Shown: positions 54,501 through 61,100 of the stretch, in pieces
How the letters are laid out: the number at the start of each line of letters is the position of its first letter
Position numbering within the stretch: the first letter of the stretch is position 1
Assembly (NCBI GenBank): GCA_020055645.1
Contig: CM034547.1
Span: 10,510,513-10,574,512, forward strand
Reading direction: 5' to 3'
Origin: Tomocerus qinae
Lineage: Eukaryota > Arthropoda > Collembola > Entomobryomorpha > Tomoceridae
Length of the DNA stretch: 64,000 nucleotides
Made by a program: the position numbers and the translations under genes
Notes under the pieces: model-generated
What the model saw: only the letters and a program-made list of their open reading frames with translations
Database searches by the model: none
What the model was told of the DNA's origin: nothing

Positions 54501-55131
54501 TAAGTTAATTATGCATTTGTATTTCCCAGTAGAAGAATGAATGGCTGATAACGTCATCGCGGTAGTTTACTTTGTTTCTAATTTTTGAGTACCTATTAAT
54601 AATTGGTTTGTAATTGGTTTGTTCGTAGAATAACGGAGCTCAACAATTGGCATCTGAAGCAACCATTTACATTATTCTTGAAGACGTCAATGATGAAATT
54701 CCTTTATTCACGGAGCGAGAGCAAGAAACAGTTGCTGAAGGGGAGCCGGTTGGAACTAGAGTCAGTCAGGTCAACGCTATTGATAAAGATGGCACAGCAC
54801 CTAATAACCTCGTAAGTTGCCTGCTTTTCCTTTTCTTCATCATTACATCATACTATTCTAGTTCCAAGAAGACTTTGAATGAATATAGTGACACTTCGTC
54901 CGCTCCCGTTGCATATTGCTAATTAATAGCTGGTTTTCTTTACTTTGCAGGTGAAATACTACGTTGTAAACTCTGAGGGAAAGGACTATTTTGAAGTTAA
55001 CGAATTCACTGGTGAAATTTTCACAAAGGTTGTCTTTGATCGTGAAAAGCAAGGTGCTTATGCTTTGGCTATTGAAGCGAGAGACAGCGCTCCGTCAGCC
55101 AGGCCTAACAGCAACGGACAACCGAACACAG
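15352..55131 (+). CDS. CadN: N-cadherin (CadN), internal part of the gene, spliced
   Basis: Homophilic cell-adhesion receptor; in flies it works in axon targeting and synaptic partner choice. Joined exons: 15352-15543, 20256-20502, 32643-32862, 33017-33293, 36657-36828, 37217-37514, 38642-38767, 40705-40851, 42232-42423, then either 45537-45628+46102-46200 or 50178-50281+50513-50599, then 54310-54499, 54629-54811, 54951-55131. The product is about 872 residues with no stop, consisting only of extracellular cadherin repeats: linker motifs DVNDESPYF, GGKRPPQF, DVNDNAPKF, KNKNDEEPKF, DVNDNKPMF, DVNDNPPLF, DVVDR..PP.W and DVNDEIPLF mark eight EC boundaries. Both ends are open: the first codon is completed from an exon upstream of the window and the last codon continues beyond it. 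Identity is by recalled similarity to fly CadN, which is very high along the whole length. All borders are GT-AG and every junction keeps frame. Confidence 0.95.
15544..20255 (+). other. CadN intron, 4.7 kb, with one foldback element
   Basis: Phase-1 intron between two cadherin exons. Donor GTGAGT, acceptor ACTTTGCAG. Apart from the foldback repeat at 17848-18298 I see no structured feature or coding similarity. Confidence 0.85.
17848..18298. mobile_element. Foldback (inverted-repeat) element, MITE-like
   Basis: Left arm about 17848-17970 and right arm about 18182-18298 are imperfect reverse complements of one another. Reading both arms from outside inward gives the shared blocks GGAAAYACAGGCGRTGYGACTT, ACAGGAGA and GGAATCACCG, then weaker matches over TTAGTTAGC-like and GGCATTC/GGAATCC blocks. 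The middle (about 210 bp) is AT-rich. Arms are richer in GC than the surrounding intron. No transposase is present. No target-site duplication could be recognised, so the outer borders are approximate. Confidence 0.65.
20256..20502 (+). CDS. CadN: CadN exon 2 of window: second half of an EC repeat, calcium-free linker, start of next EC
   Basis: 247 nt; residues 65-147. Acceptor TTTGCAG, donor GTAAGC; begins with two bases and ends with two bases of split codons. The first codon is completed as Thr (A + CC), giving the expected RDR-TGGRFEVDE junction. The exon carries the strand region GRFEVDERSGVVRT, then QLDMEYVLYVKAEDQNGR, an unusual loop RRFQSTPEERLSIVGG, and the linker GGKRPPQF in place of DxNDNxPxF. 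The next repeat opens with YEAEIPENRKKDS. Absence of the acidic linker residues means this EC boundary probably does not bind calcium. Confidence 0.95.
20503..32642 (+). other. CadN intron, 12.1 kb
   Basis: Phase-2 intron; donor GTAAGC, acceptor TTTGTTGCAG. This is the largest complete intron in the window. The sequence is AT-rich and unique to the eye. No nested gene on either strand could be supported: the open frames are scattered, up to 102 residues, and without recognisable motifs. A B-box-like GTTCGAATCCC at 31552 is not part of a tRNA fold. Confidence 0.8.
32643..32862 (+). CDS. CadN: CadN exon 3 of window: EC repeat core
   Basis: 220 nt; residues 147-220. The first base completes the Asp codon begun in the previous exon (GA + C). 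The exon encodes IISVKAKSFADREIRYTL, then FNIAPTTGIVKLAKELDFED and YQLIVTATEDSGGFSTTVE. The position where a calcium-binding DxD would stand reads AKSFAD, in keeping with the missing acidic residues of the preceding GGKRPPQF linker. LDFEDL supplies the mid-repeat LDxE motif. It ends after a complete codon at GAG before donor GTAAGC, and is followed by an unusually short intron of 154 bp. Confidence 0.95.
33017..33293 (+). CDS. CadN: CadN exon 4 of window: EC linker and most of the next EC repeat
   Basis: 277 nt; residues 221-313. Acceptor TCTTTACAG, donor GTACGC. Starts LTIRVTDVNDNAPKFELP with a fully canonical DxNDNxPxF linker. It continues with the start of a repeat (YQAHNIDEDLPL), the calcium motif TDADSGSNAE, and a short strand pair DDHFSIDTNGVI. 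QLDADNNNAYYEFVVTARDKG stands in for the usual LDRE segment. The frame stays open for about 200 bases past the donor, but that extension has no cadherin character, and the exon break at AAA-G matches the next exon's GC start to give Gly. Confidence 0.95.
33294..36656 (+). other. CadN intron, 3.4 kb
   Basis: Phase-1 intron; acceptor GATTGACAG. AT-rich and featureless on inspection. Small open frames occur on both strands around 33983-34341 and 35893-36105 without recognisable content. Confidence 0.8.
36657..36828 (+). CDS. CadN: CadN exon 5 of window: EC linker KNKNDEEPKF and start of next EC
   Basis: 172 nt; residues 313-370. Begins GDPPQTGTATVRIYTKNKNDEEPKF: the linker keeps ND but changes the flanking acidic and Asn positions of DxNDN (KNKNDEE). 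The next repeat opens with FSQQVYTPNVDENAGPE and carries the calcium motif SDKDGDN. Donor GTATTT. Ends with two bases (AG), completed to Arg by the A of the next exon. Essentially the same sequence is what I recall for fly CadN. Confidence 0.95.
36829..37216 (+). other. CadN intron, 388 bp
   Basis: Phase-2 intron, donor GTATTT, acceptor TTTTCTATATAG. Nothing else seen. Confidence 0.85.
37217..37514 (+). CDS. CadN: CadN exon 6 of window: EC core with Cys pair, linker, start of next EC
   Basis: 298 nt; residues 370-469. Encodes FGFVGGGTKSGQFVIE, then LERDKYELNVTAVDDGSCC, then VVVVFITDVNDNKPMF and YSPKVMEGAPNGTPVLK. The adjacent cysteine pair (SCCESG) is a distinctive conserved feature, with a third Cys just after the linker (FKECGTY). 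Two possible N-glycosylation sequons are present (LNVT and PNGT, the latter followed by Pro and so less likely to be used). The canonical DVNDNKPMF linker closes the repeat. Ends in phase 0 at AAA before donor GTAAAC. Confidence 0.95.
37515..38641 (+). other. CadN intron, 1.1 kb
   Basis: Phase-0 intron; acceptor TTAATATAG has a weak pyrimidine tract. No other feature seen. Confidence 0.82.
38642..38767 (+). CDS. CadN: CadN exon 7 of window: short in-frame EC exon
   Basis: 126 nt, exactly 42 codons, phase 0 at both ends; residues 470-511. Encodes VHAVDEDKGVNGQVKYSIV with a canonical calcium motif (VDEDKGVNG), then QQPNQKGAKFSVNQETGEVFTNK. The donor is GTTAGT, weaker than the usual GTAAGT. Reading past the donor adds VSHGPTT and a hydrophobic run that does not belong to a cadherin. 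Joins directly to VFDREGDD of the next exon, rebuilding the typical TNK-VFDRE segment. Confidence 0.93.
38768..40704 (+). other. CadN intron, 1.9 kb
   Basis: Phase-0 intron; acceptor TTTAACTTGACAG. T-rich, no structure noted. Confidence 0.82.
40705..40851 (+). CDS. CadN: CadN exon 8 of window: EC C-terminal half with canonical linker
   Basis: 147 nt, exactly 49 codons, phase 0 at both ends; residues 512-560. Starts with the DRE motif (VFDREGDDGKF), runs through VSVTVKATDHGEPALEG and CSFTVEIEDVNDNPPLFDRQ. The linker DVNDNPPLF is fully canonical for calcium binding. Donor GTATAA is unusual at +5. No methionine start occurs in this exon, so it lies outside any Met-to-stop frame and is recognised only by its coding similarity and splice borders. 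Confidence 0.94.
40852..42231 (+). other. CadN intron, 1.4 kb
   Basis: Phase-0 intron ending TTTCTGCGTGTAG. No repeats or nested genes seen. Confidence 0.82.
42232..42423 (+). CDS. CadN: CadN exon 9 of window: EC first half, directly upstream of the alternative cassettes
   Basis: 192 nt, exactly 64 codons, phase 0 at both ends; residues 561-624. Encodes KYVENVKQDTSVGTNILRVSA, the calcium motif SDEDADNNGA, and EYFEIQPESGWIILKKPLD. It stops exactly inside the conserved LD-RE motif: LD is here and RE is the first pair of residues in each alternative cassette. Donor GTAAGT is strong. Because it ends in phase 0 and the exon after the cassettes begins in phase 2, exactly one 191-nt cassette (or another length leaving remainder 2) must be spliced in. 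Confidence 0.95.
42424..45536 (+). other. CadN intron before cassette a, 3.1 kb
   Basis: Separates the constitutive exon from the first alternative cassette. No third copy of the cassette was found by reading for its RE.Y and DVVDR signatures. The stretch 44890-45065 has somewhat higher GC and a run of T-rich hairpin-like sequence (ACCGATTTTTTATCGGG-like), and is otherwise unexplained. Confidence 0.75.
45537..45628 (+). CDS. CadN: CadN alternative cassette a, first exon (a1)
   Basis: 92 nt: 30 codons plus two bases (CG). Encodes REKYRLQVQASDKGQELL and then AIVDVELDVVD, ending inside the Arg of DVVDR. It completes the LDRE motif begun at 42423 and forms the last strands of that EC repeat. Acceptor TATTTTCATAG, donor GTATGC. 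Homologous to 50178-50281 (about half of aligned residues identical). Too short and Met-less to be seen as a free-standing frame. In flies the corresponding region is, as I recall, the mutually exclusive exon 7a/7b pair. Confidence 0.92.
45629..46101 (+). other. Intron inside cassette a, 473 bp
   Basis: Phase-2 intron, donor GTATGC, acceptor CCGTAATATAG with a poor pyrimidine tract. It splits the Arg codon of DVVDR. The equivalent intron of cassette b lies four codons further along the protein. Confidence 0.85.
46102..46200 (+). CDS. CadN: CadN alternative cassette a, second exon (a2)
   Basis: 99 nt: one base completing Arg, 32 codons, two bases (GG). Encodes NNKPPIWDSATYGPQFIK followed by ENVTVGTVVTSVKA. 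This is the EC-EC linker (DVVDRNNKPPIW) and the first strand of the next repeat. ENVT is a potential N-glycosylation site that the b cassette lacks. The terminal GG joins to the C at 54310 as Gly, so the junction reads KAGSGIDGN. Donor GTATGT. With a1 the cassette totals 191 nt. Confidence 0.92.
47445..47580. repeat. Inverted repeat with 20-bp perfect arms
   Basis: TCTTTCTGCAGCCAGTTTGA at 47445-47464 is matched exactly by its reverse complement at 47561-47580. The arms continue with partial pairing (GTGTGCAT against GGGTGCAT). The spacer of about 96 bp is GC-richer than the intron. No target-site duplication was recognised. It may be a small non-autonomous element or a remnant of one. Confidence 0.6.
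47647..47964. mobile_element. hAT-like non-autonomous element (MITE), 318 bp
   Basis: Termini CAGACATGGCA (47647-47657) and TGCCATGTCTG (47954-47964) are perfect 11-bp inverted repeats. They are flanked on both sides by the 8-bp direct repeat GCCAAGGG (47639-47646 and 47965-47972). An 8-bp target duplication with CA...TG termini starting CAG is the pattern of hAT transposons. The interior has no coding capacity: it is built of variants of GAAATATTT and GAAATAAAT in both orientations, with TTTCGCGAAA hairpin cores, and folds back on itself around a GC patch GCGCATG...CATGCGC near the centre. Confidence 0.75.
48152..48472. mobile_element. Foldback MITE, 321 bp, with CATTAC duplication
   Basis: Left end CCAAGAAGCATAAACTGTA, then AAAGGAGTGTCCA; the right end is its reverse complement with a few changes (TGGACCCTCCTTATACAGTT followed by TATACTTCTTGG). 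The 6-bp sequence CATTAC lies immediately outside both ends (48146-48151 and 48473-48478), consistent with a target-site duplication. It could also be read as 8 bp, GGCATTAC, if the right terminus is two bases shorter. The interior contains a second inverted pair around AGGGAT/ATCCCT-type blocks. No open frame of note. Confidence 0.65.
48548..48745. repeat. Hairpin repeat, about 198 bp
   Basis: The left arm from AGGTGAAAACATAGA through TTTTTGCACCCAATT pairs with the right arm AATCGGGTGCAAAATCGGGA through TCTATGCCTTCACCT. Pairing with mismatches runs most of the way to the centre (about 48646). There is almost no unpaired loop, so the RNA or single-stranded DNA would form one long hairpin. Borders are approximate and no flanking duplication was recognised. 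Confidence 0.55.
48802..49118. mobile_element. Long foldback element, about 317 bp
   Basis: Arms of roughly 150 bp each. Outer blocks AGAAATCACTTGCTGGCC and AACAAAACATTT on the left are matched on the right by the reverse complement of AGAAATCACCCGCTGGCC and AACAAAACATTT. They are followed inward by paired ATAAATACGC, CCAAATATTA and TAATAAAYATTACATAA blocks. Differences between the arms are mostly single transitions, as expected of an old insertion. The centre is near 48960. No coding capacity and no clear target duplication. Confidence 0.65.
49171..49326. repeat. Hairpin repeat, about 156 bp
   Basis: The left arm TGATTTATGACGTCACACGG, then TATACATTTGCATGGGGC, pairs with the right arm GCCCCATGGAAATGTATA and then TGTGTGCCGTCACAAATCG. 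The spacer includes an AATTAAAATAATT-rich stretch. Probably another small foldback element; borders approximate. Confidence 0.55.
49349..49505. repeat. Two tandem copies of a ~77-bp unit
   Basis: A unit starting GAAATGTCAAC and containing GGGTAAAATGGGGG, a CACACACACATAC run and AATACCCCCGGAAATTATAA occurs at 49349-49425 and again at 49426-49505. The copies differ by a few substitutions and a 3-base insertion in the second. Near identity suggests a recent duplication. Within each unit the GGGGG and CCCCC blocks can pair. Confidence 0.8.
50178..50281 (+). CDS. CadN: CadN alternative cassette b, first exon (b1)
   Basis: 104 nt: 34 codons plus two bases (CC). Encodes RESYKLEAIAQDKGFPGL, then SRTVEVQIDVVDRANN, ending inside a Pro codon. 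Same role and frame as a1 but four codons longer. Acceptor GGTGGCTCACAG has a very weak pyrimidine tract, and the donor is GTATGA. The sequence is close to the fly CadN segment I remember (AQDKG..LSRTVEVQIDVVDRANN). The apparent Met-start frame over this exon begins upstream in another reading context and is not a real start. Confidence 0.93.
50513..50599 (+). CDS. CadN: CadN alternative cassette b, second exon (b2)
   Basis: 87 nt: one base completing Pro, 28 codons, two bases (AG). Encodes PVWDAVIYGPVHVKENMPVG followed by AKVISVKA. With b1 it gives the linker DVVDRANNPPVW and first strand of the next repeat. Where cassette a has the sequon ENVT, b has ENMP. The terminal AG joins the C at 54310 as Ser (KASSGIDGN). 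Acceptor GGAAACTATAG, donor GTCGGT, both weak. b1 plus b2 totals 191 nt, the same as cassette a. No Met-to-stop frame covers it. Confidence 0.92.
50600..54309 (+). other. CadN intron after cassette b, 3.7 kb
   Basis: Phase-2 intron, donor GTCGGT, acceptor AAATGATATAG. No third cassette was found. Sequence is T-rich with frequent TAGTA and GTAGT motifs; no element or gene recognised. Confidence 0.78.
54310..54499 (+). CDS. CadN: CadN exon after the cassettes: EC repeat core
   Basis: 190 nt; residues 688-751. The first base completes Ser or Gly depending on the cassette used. Encodes SGIDGNPTVFYRLIRGSTAQ, then TFYLQQRQDNGYTWADIK and VNHPLDFETNKEYNLTIRVE. The start of this repeat (KASSGIDGNP) lacks the DxD calcium motif. 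LDFE provides the mid-repeat motif, and YNLT is a potential glycosylation site. Ends in phase 0 before a strong GTAAGT donor; the following intron is only 129 bp. Very close to the remembered fly sequence. Confidence 0.95.
54629..54811 (+). CDS. CadN: CadN exon: end of EC, linker DVNDEIPLF, start of next EC
   Basis: 183 nt, exactly 61 codons, phase 0 at both ends; residues 752-812. Encodes NNGAQQLASEATIYIILE, then DVNDEIPLFTEREQETVAEG and EPVGTRVSQVNAIDKDGTAP. The linker has Glu in place of the last Asn of DxNDN. IDKDGTAPNN is the calcium motif of the following repeat. Acceptor TTTGTTCGTAG, donor GTAAGT; followed by a 139-bp intron. Confidence 0.95.
54951..55131 (+). CDS. CadN: CadN last exon in window: EC repeat second half
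   Basis: 181 nt; residues 813-873, ending with one base (G) of a split codon. Encodes VKYYVVNSEGKDYFEVNEFT, then GEIFTKVVFDREKQGAYALA and IEARDSAPSARPNSNGQPNT. Contains the DRE motif (VFDRE) and the characteristic ARPNSNG segment. Acceptor TTTACTTTGCAG, donor GTAATT. In fly CadN the chain goes on into a calcium linker (ADKNDNPPYF); that exon is not in the window, so the gene continues beyond 64000. Confidence 0.95.
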
Positions 55132-58100
55132 GTAATTAGTTTTAATTACTACATCACCATCACCTTATTCCATTTTCCTCGAAGGCAGTAATTGGTTTCC
55201 GTTTACTAGAACGCAGTCTGTAAACCTACCAATATTTTCTTCCTTTCTCATTTCGTTCAAAAGTCAAAATGTTTCGCAAATGGCGAATTATCTTTTAAGG
55301 TTCAAAAAGTAACCGTTTCTCCTCTCTTCCAATGACACCTCGTATTATTAGATGTTCAACTTTTAAAAATTCATTCTATTATAACTTATTACCTAACATA
55401 AAAAATTGATCTTTCAGCATCAATATTTTGCTATGTTAAGTGGGAAACAGGAGAAATGTTCCCTATTTTCAGTAAGTAAAAAAATAATGTCCAACAATTA
55501 ACGTAAGGAACGTTTGGAGGATACATTCTGACTGAAGAACTCAATGGCAAGAAAAAGCATATGTATTATGTAGGGCTTGGTGTACTCTGGTATTTAGATA
55601 TTAATATTGACAATGTGATTAGGAAATTGGTATTTTTCTAACATTTAGCAATCCACTATCACATTTAGAATGAAGAAATATATTTTAGTGATGCTAGGAA
55701 AGTTAGATATGTATTCTTTCCGTGAATTATTTGGTAGCTATTTAACTAAATGGCGAAACGGTGTAAGTCGGGTAAAGAAAGCACGGATACAATTTGCATT
55801 AAATTCGAATTAGTCAGCACTAAAATTTTATGAAACATGCGAAGGTGATGCACACATGATCGAAAATTACATTTACTGATGTGCATGTAGGTAGCAAGTG
55901 TGTACTATGAGTATAAATAGAGATGGTATGCTTAGTAGTAGGCATTTGTTAGTCTCGGTGAAAGTAAACTATAAAATTTTATGTTGATTTGATTACATGT
56001 GTAGAAGTGTAGGTAGATATGTGTCTTGCACAGTAATCTTTCTATTAGAATCTTCAGAGGAAAGAAATTCTTGTAGCTAACCGATTATCTCGGGTATCTC
56101 AGTTTAATGCATTTTAATGTAATGGATTTTGGAAATTCTAATTACTACATTTATATTCTCGAGTAAAGTGTGTTTTTGGGTTTGTACATATCTTTATTAG
56201 TAGAAGTGAAGGAAAGTTGAGGTTAACCTCTTGAGGCTTAGTTAGTTAAGCACAACTGGCTAATTGGAACAAGAAAACGAGCCAAGGAACTATAGTTTCC
56301 CATCCCACTTCTGAGATTGAGTTTTAACGCAAGTTGTCTACAGTTGCATTACTTTTTCGTCTCTTTGAATGGTAGTGTTTAAAAGTAAAAGAAAAGAAAT
56401 CTCATAAAGTGGTTTGCTTTTCGTTGATTTTATTTAGCTCACTCACTATCTCGGATTTTCTTCTCAGGCTAGTCTCACAAGAACGTTATATCATCCTCCA
56501 CTTAATACTAACGACTACTATATATATAGTTCTTTGTAAGAAGCTCTTACGATTATTCTTAAATAAGTTATAGGTACTGGTATGTGCAACTGCCCGCCCA
56601 CATTGGCCCACACTCATCTTTAGTAGGCGTACTTGTACTACTATGCTGTACACTTATATTTGTATGCTATGTGTGTTGGGTATAATAATGCTGCAGATAG
56701 AAAATAGCTTACTAATAGCCATTTTGATGATTACACAGATGTATACCTTCATAACATAACGCTACTGCTTAAAAGTGTGCTATTCTATGGGTATTAGCGA
56801 GAAAGTTGGAAAAGAAAGTTAAATGAAAATGCGCAAAAGTTTTAATGAGGGGATGTACTAGTAGAGCCATAGCAAATGAATAACTTTCTGTGGTTAAACA
56901 CTTCAGAGCTAATACTTCTTCATATTCATTTAATTACCACAGACAGAACCATATATCATAATTTTGGCTCTAGTACTAAGTATAGGTAAACATTTATAGA
57001 CGATTTTTTAACATTTACGTGATATAGTGTTTTGGAAGAACATCTTACAAAGAATAGATAACTTTTATTCTCCTTCGTATCATTCTATTTGATAATTGGA
57101 TAAATTCAGGCAGTGGTGCGCATAACATTTTAAACTATCACATTCACAAATTAGTTCACATACGTGTCGGTCATGTCATTAAACTGGGGTTTACTACAAT
57201 TAGGATGGAATGCAATAGACTTAGCCTGGAAAAGTTTACAATTATGTGTATTAAGTATACATATATAGTAGTATAATATTATATACAGACACGGATGGGT
57301 TTTATACTCATTGTAGGGAAGTATTGGAGTGTAATCATGCAACTCATTACTTACAATTTAACACGTACGTTGCTCGTTACTGCCCGGTTATTTTACTCCG
57401 TAGTGTAGCATTAATGGTTTTGAAAAGTTAGCGTTCACTGAGCTAGGAAATTGAAGTTGAAAAGTTCTTTACAAGTTCTTAAAACTGTTTTTTTTCGCTT
57501 TAATATCCTTTGATGTGAAGTAGGTACTTGAAAGCAGTGAATTTGGAAGTGGGATACATGCATTTAAGTTATTGAAAGTTGAATGATTCTCTTATTGCAT
57601 CTTGTGCTGTGATAATCAAAGCCCTAACTTAGGAATGGATCTAATTGCCTAATTAAGAGCACAATGCATTCTAATGGTAATGCAAAGTAATAAGCATAAT
57701 GGTCCACTAAAATGACCTACTTTCCTTTCAAGATTTTTTGTAGCGACAGGGAGTGAGACCCCTGATTTTTATGGCGAGCATTAAAGATAAGTTTGTATGA
57801 ATTTTTATAGTGTTGTGATTATGTTTGAATACTTCCTGCTTCCTTTTCATTTCTAATCGTAAGTAAAGTTGGGTAAAGAGCTCATAAGTCTGCTTTCAGT
57901 CTGAACGTACAATAGTATTGTATAGGATATAGGTATATATCTTTGGAGTTTTGAATTACATTACGGTATGCCATTATGTCCTATTTTATGTTATGTTATC
58001 ACAGGCTACAATTTTCTTTTGCGTAACAGACACGGTTATGTACGGCGATATAGATTTCCACTCCTGCTCTTCAACTCTTCTAATGAGTTTTGGATAGCTG

Positions 58101-61100
58101 AAGTTGAGGAGAAGGAGGGAATGTGAAGGAAAATACCCTGTGTAGTTCGATGAGAGCGGATGATGGTGACTGGAAGCGACATGACGACGTCTGTGTGTTG
58201 TGATGATGTCGAGTTCAAGCTATCCCCATTTCGTTGTGAATTGGATGGGATGTGATAGGACACGGCTACACGACATGACGGATACATTCTTAGGCAGTAG
58301 ATACGATAGAATAAAAAGACATTCACTTGGCATGACATTGCATTTGGCTATGGCTGAGATACTTTCGTTTCAGTTAGGTAGTTACGGATACGAAGTTTTC
58401 GGTGCGACATCGTTATTCTCCAAAAGAAAGGTACTCAGGAAAAATAGGGTCTTCTTTAGGATATTGAATGAGAAAATATTTCTACTGACCCTGTATTCGT
58501 TCGTGTGTATGTATACAATTCTGTACTAGCTACGTTACGTATTATAATTTACGTCCTGAGAAGTGTGTGGAAATCTTGAAGGTATTTTTATAGAGAATCG
58601 CTTAGGTACGTTACCTTTCGGCTTCGATGAAATGAAATGCATTTGGATGGATTCAATGAAAGATGCCATGACACGAGATGGCAAAGCATTTTTCCGGTTT
58701 GCGGGATGCCTTCCCAAATAAATAGACCTGGAAAGCGATAACGTCTTCCTTAGTTCTGGATATTATACTTCACGAGAAATTAATCAACCGCATTTCGCTC
58801 TTCATTTCCTCTTCTCTTCTGTTTTGTGTATCGTACTTATATTCACTCTCATAATATACGAGACTAGTATCTAACCTGTACATCCTCTTGGTAGCATTAT
58901 GCTATGTATATTATCATACTCTTTCCTGTTGATGCGTTGTGGATTTAGTATATTTTAAGTCAGCAACAAAACCTGTGGAAAACAGACAGAACAGAACATT
59001 ACTATGGAAGATGAATCCATGAGGAAAAATGAATGAGCTCAGGAATAAATTACATCGACTTTGATTATTTATCCCAACCAACCGCTCAGAAAGTGGAAAG
59101 AAACGGAAGCGAAGGCTCTTTCGAATATGTTGAAAACCAACATTGTACTTCCGTACGGTCTGCATCAAATGTATTTTTAATGAGTAAAGGAAGAACAGAT
59201 AGCAGTTTATCTATGCATATCCGTGTCAACTTAAATGGGAAAAGCTCTGCATTTATATCTGCGTGTACCTGATGGCTCAAACATTGCGATTTTTCTGAGA
59301 TAATTTATTCTGAATTTGTTTTATGACATGCACGTGTTTGAGTTTATCTAAAACCGTTGCCCAACTTTATATTGGTATGTGTTTTGTTCTATTAGCATCT
59401 TCAGATAAGTGGTCATGAAATAAAAAATTCTATGGCACATTTTGTTTGGATAAAATCAGAGTTGAGTTATAGCACAAAGTGGAGTGAGGTGAAGAGTGGG
59501 GGACTAACATCCGATTTAATCATTTAAATGATAGTCTCATAGCTCATAAATAAGAATCTTGTTTAAAGTGAAAGTTAGATGTGAGAATGAAACAAGTTGG
59601 TTCATTTTGGACAGAGTCGTAGGGAATATACTGTTAAAACAAGTCCTACTATATGCGTAGACATCGCCATCAAGTACGTACTTTAGCTGAAGATAAATTT
59701 CCCCTATACTAAGCCACACTTAAGGCAGCATGAAGTAGGAAGTGTCTAGATGTGTTCAGCACTCTATATCAGCTTCGAACGTGGGTGTACAATTATAAGT
59801 AGTATTATGTAAGTTATAGTTAGTTCACGTAGTTGCATAGATAGGTATGAAGTATCTACGTAGCTATTAACTCTCCAAGTCTCAAAGACATAAAATAAGT
59901 GTGCCTGTGTATACGGCAAATATCTCTCCAAAGAATCTAAAAATGTAATAAAATTGTAAATGATTGAGGGTTAGGGATTTCAGATTGAAAGCGATGGGAA
60001 TGCGTGCTCCAGATCAGAACGTGAGCGTGGGCGAATCCAAATAAGTCGAATGTTTGCTTTCCCATAGCCCCACAATCAAGAATCAGTAAATCAAGAGATG
60101 AGCAGATATGGGTGATTGCAAAATTTTGGAGAAAATAGTATGTTATGAATATTAGAAGACTTCAACATAACTTATTACAATCGACAAATCTTCAGCCTGG
60201 GAAATATTTTCCACTCAAATACAGTAAAAGGGGCTCTCCTTATGGCAAATTAAATGAGTAATGGAGTAGTACAGAATAGAAAATATTTATGGAAATCTAC
60301 AACTGAATTCCATAAACCTGAATCTACATAATGACCCTTAATGAAAAGATAAATCTGTGTTATTATAGGAAAGCCGGAATTTTGGTTTCGCTACAATTTG
60401 TATTAATATGTTACATTGTTCGCAATTCACAATCTGTGTAAGGATTGGGATAAAGGAAATTACTATCGTTCGGCATTTTGGGTATCTTTTAAATTGTTTG
60501 TTTCATGTCCTTTTCCCGTCAAGTAAACCACTCTTGAAAGAACGATGAACTAATTAGAATGCAGTGAGGTGCACTGATAATTATAGTTTTCGGTGTGGTT
60601 CATGGTAGGCCACAGAGGAATAGTATCTCTTGAATAAATATTCCTACTTGCATGTTGATAAGCAGATTACAGAGAGAATAGCTACCGTAGTAAATTCCAT
60701 AATAAACCCCCGGATCATCACAAATTCTTTAACAAAATGTGAAACTGGAGTAAGAGTTAAGAGTAGAGTTAAGAGTTAAGGAAGAGAGTGGCGTAGTGCG
60801 ATGTAAAAGAAGCTTTACGGTAGAGTATACAGGATTCCACGGTTAGTTACGCTTTCTTTGCTACTGTAGACAGCTCTACATTAGAGAAAAGGGAGAAATG
60901 ACCAGGAAATTGTATACATTCATTACTTAAGGATAGAGCATCATTATCTTGTGACACAGAACACAAAGAGCATTAAGTGAGTAACGTACTTAAAGTAGAT
61001 ATTAGATACCTATTGTGGTTTTGGAAGTGGAATAGTCTGTAGTGAATTCACCTACGTGTCAGTTGCTCTGTGAATAAACACAAGCATTGCACACGCAAAA

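Noticed and set aside
58200..58529. 109-residue open frame near 58.2-58.5 kb
   Set aside because: Overlaps an equally long antisense frame, has no known motif and does not continue the cadherin frame.
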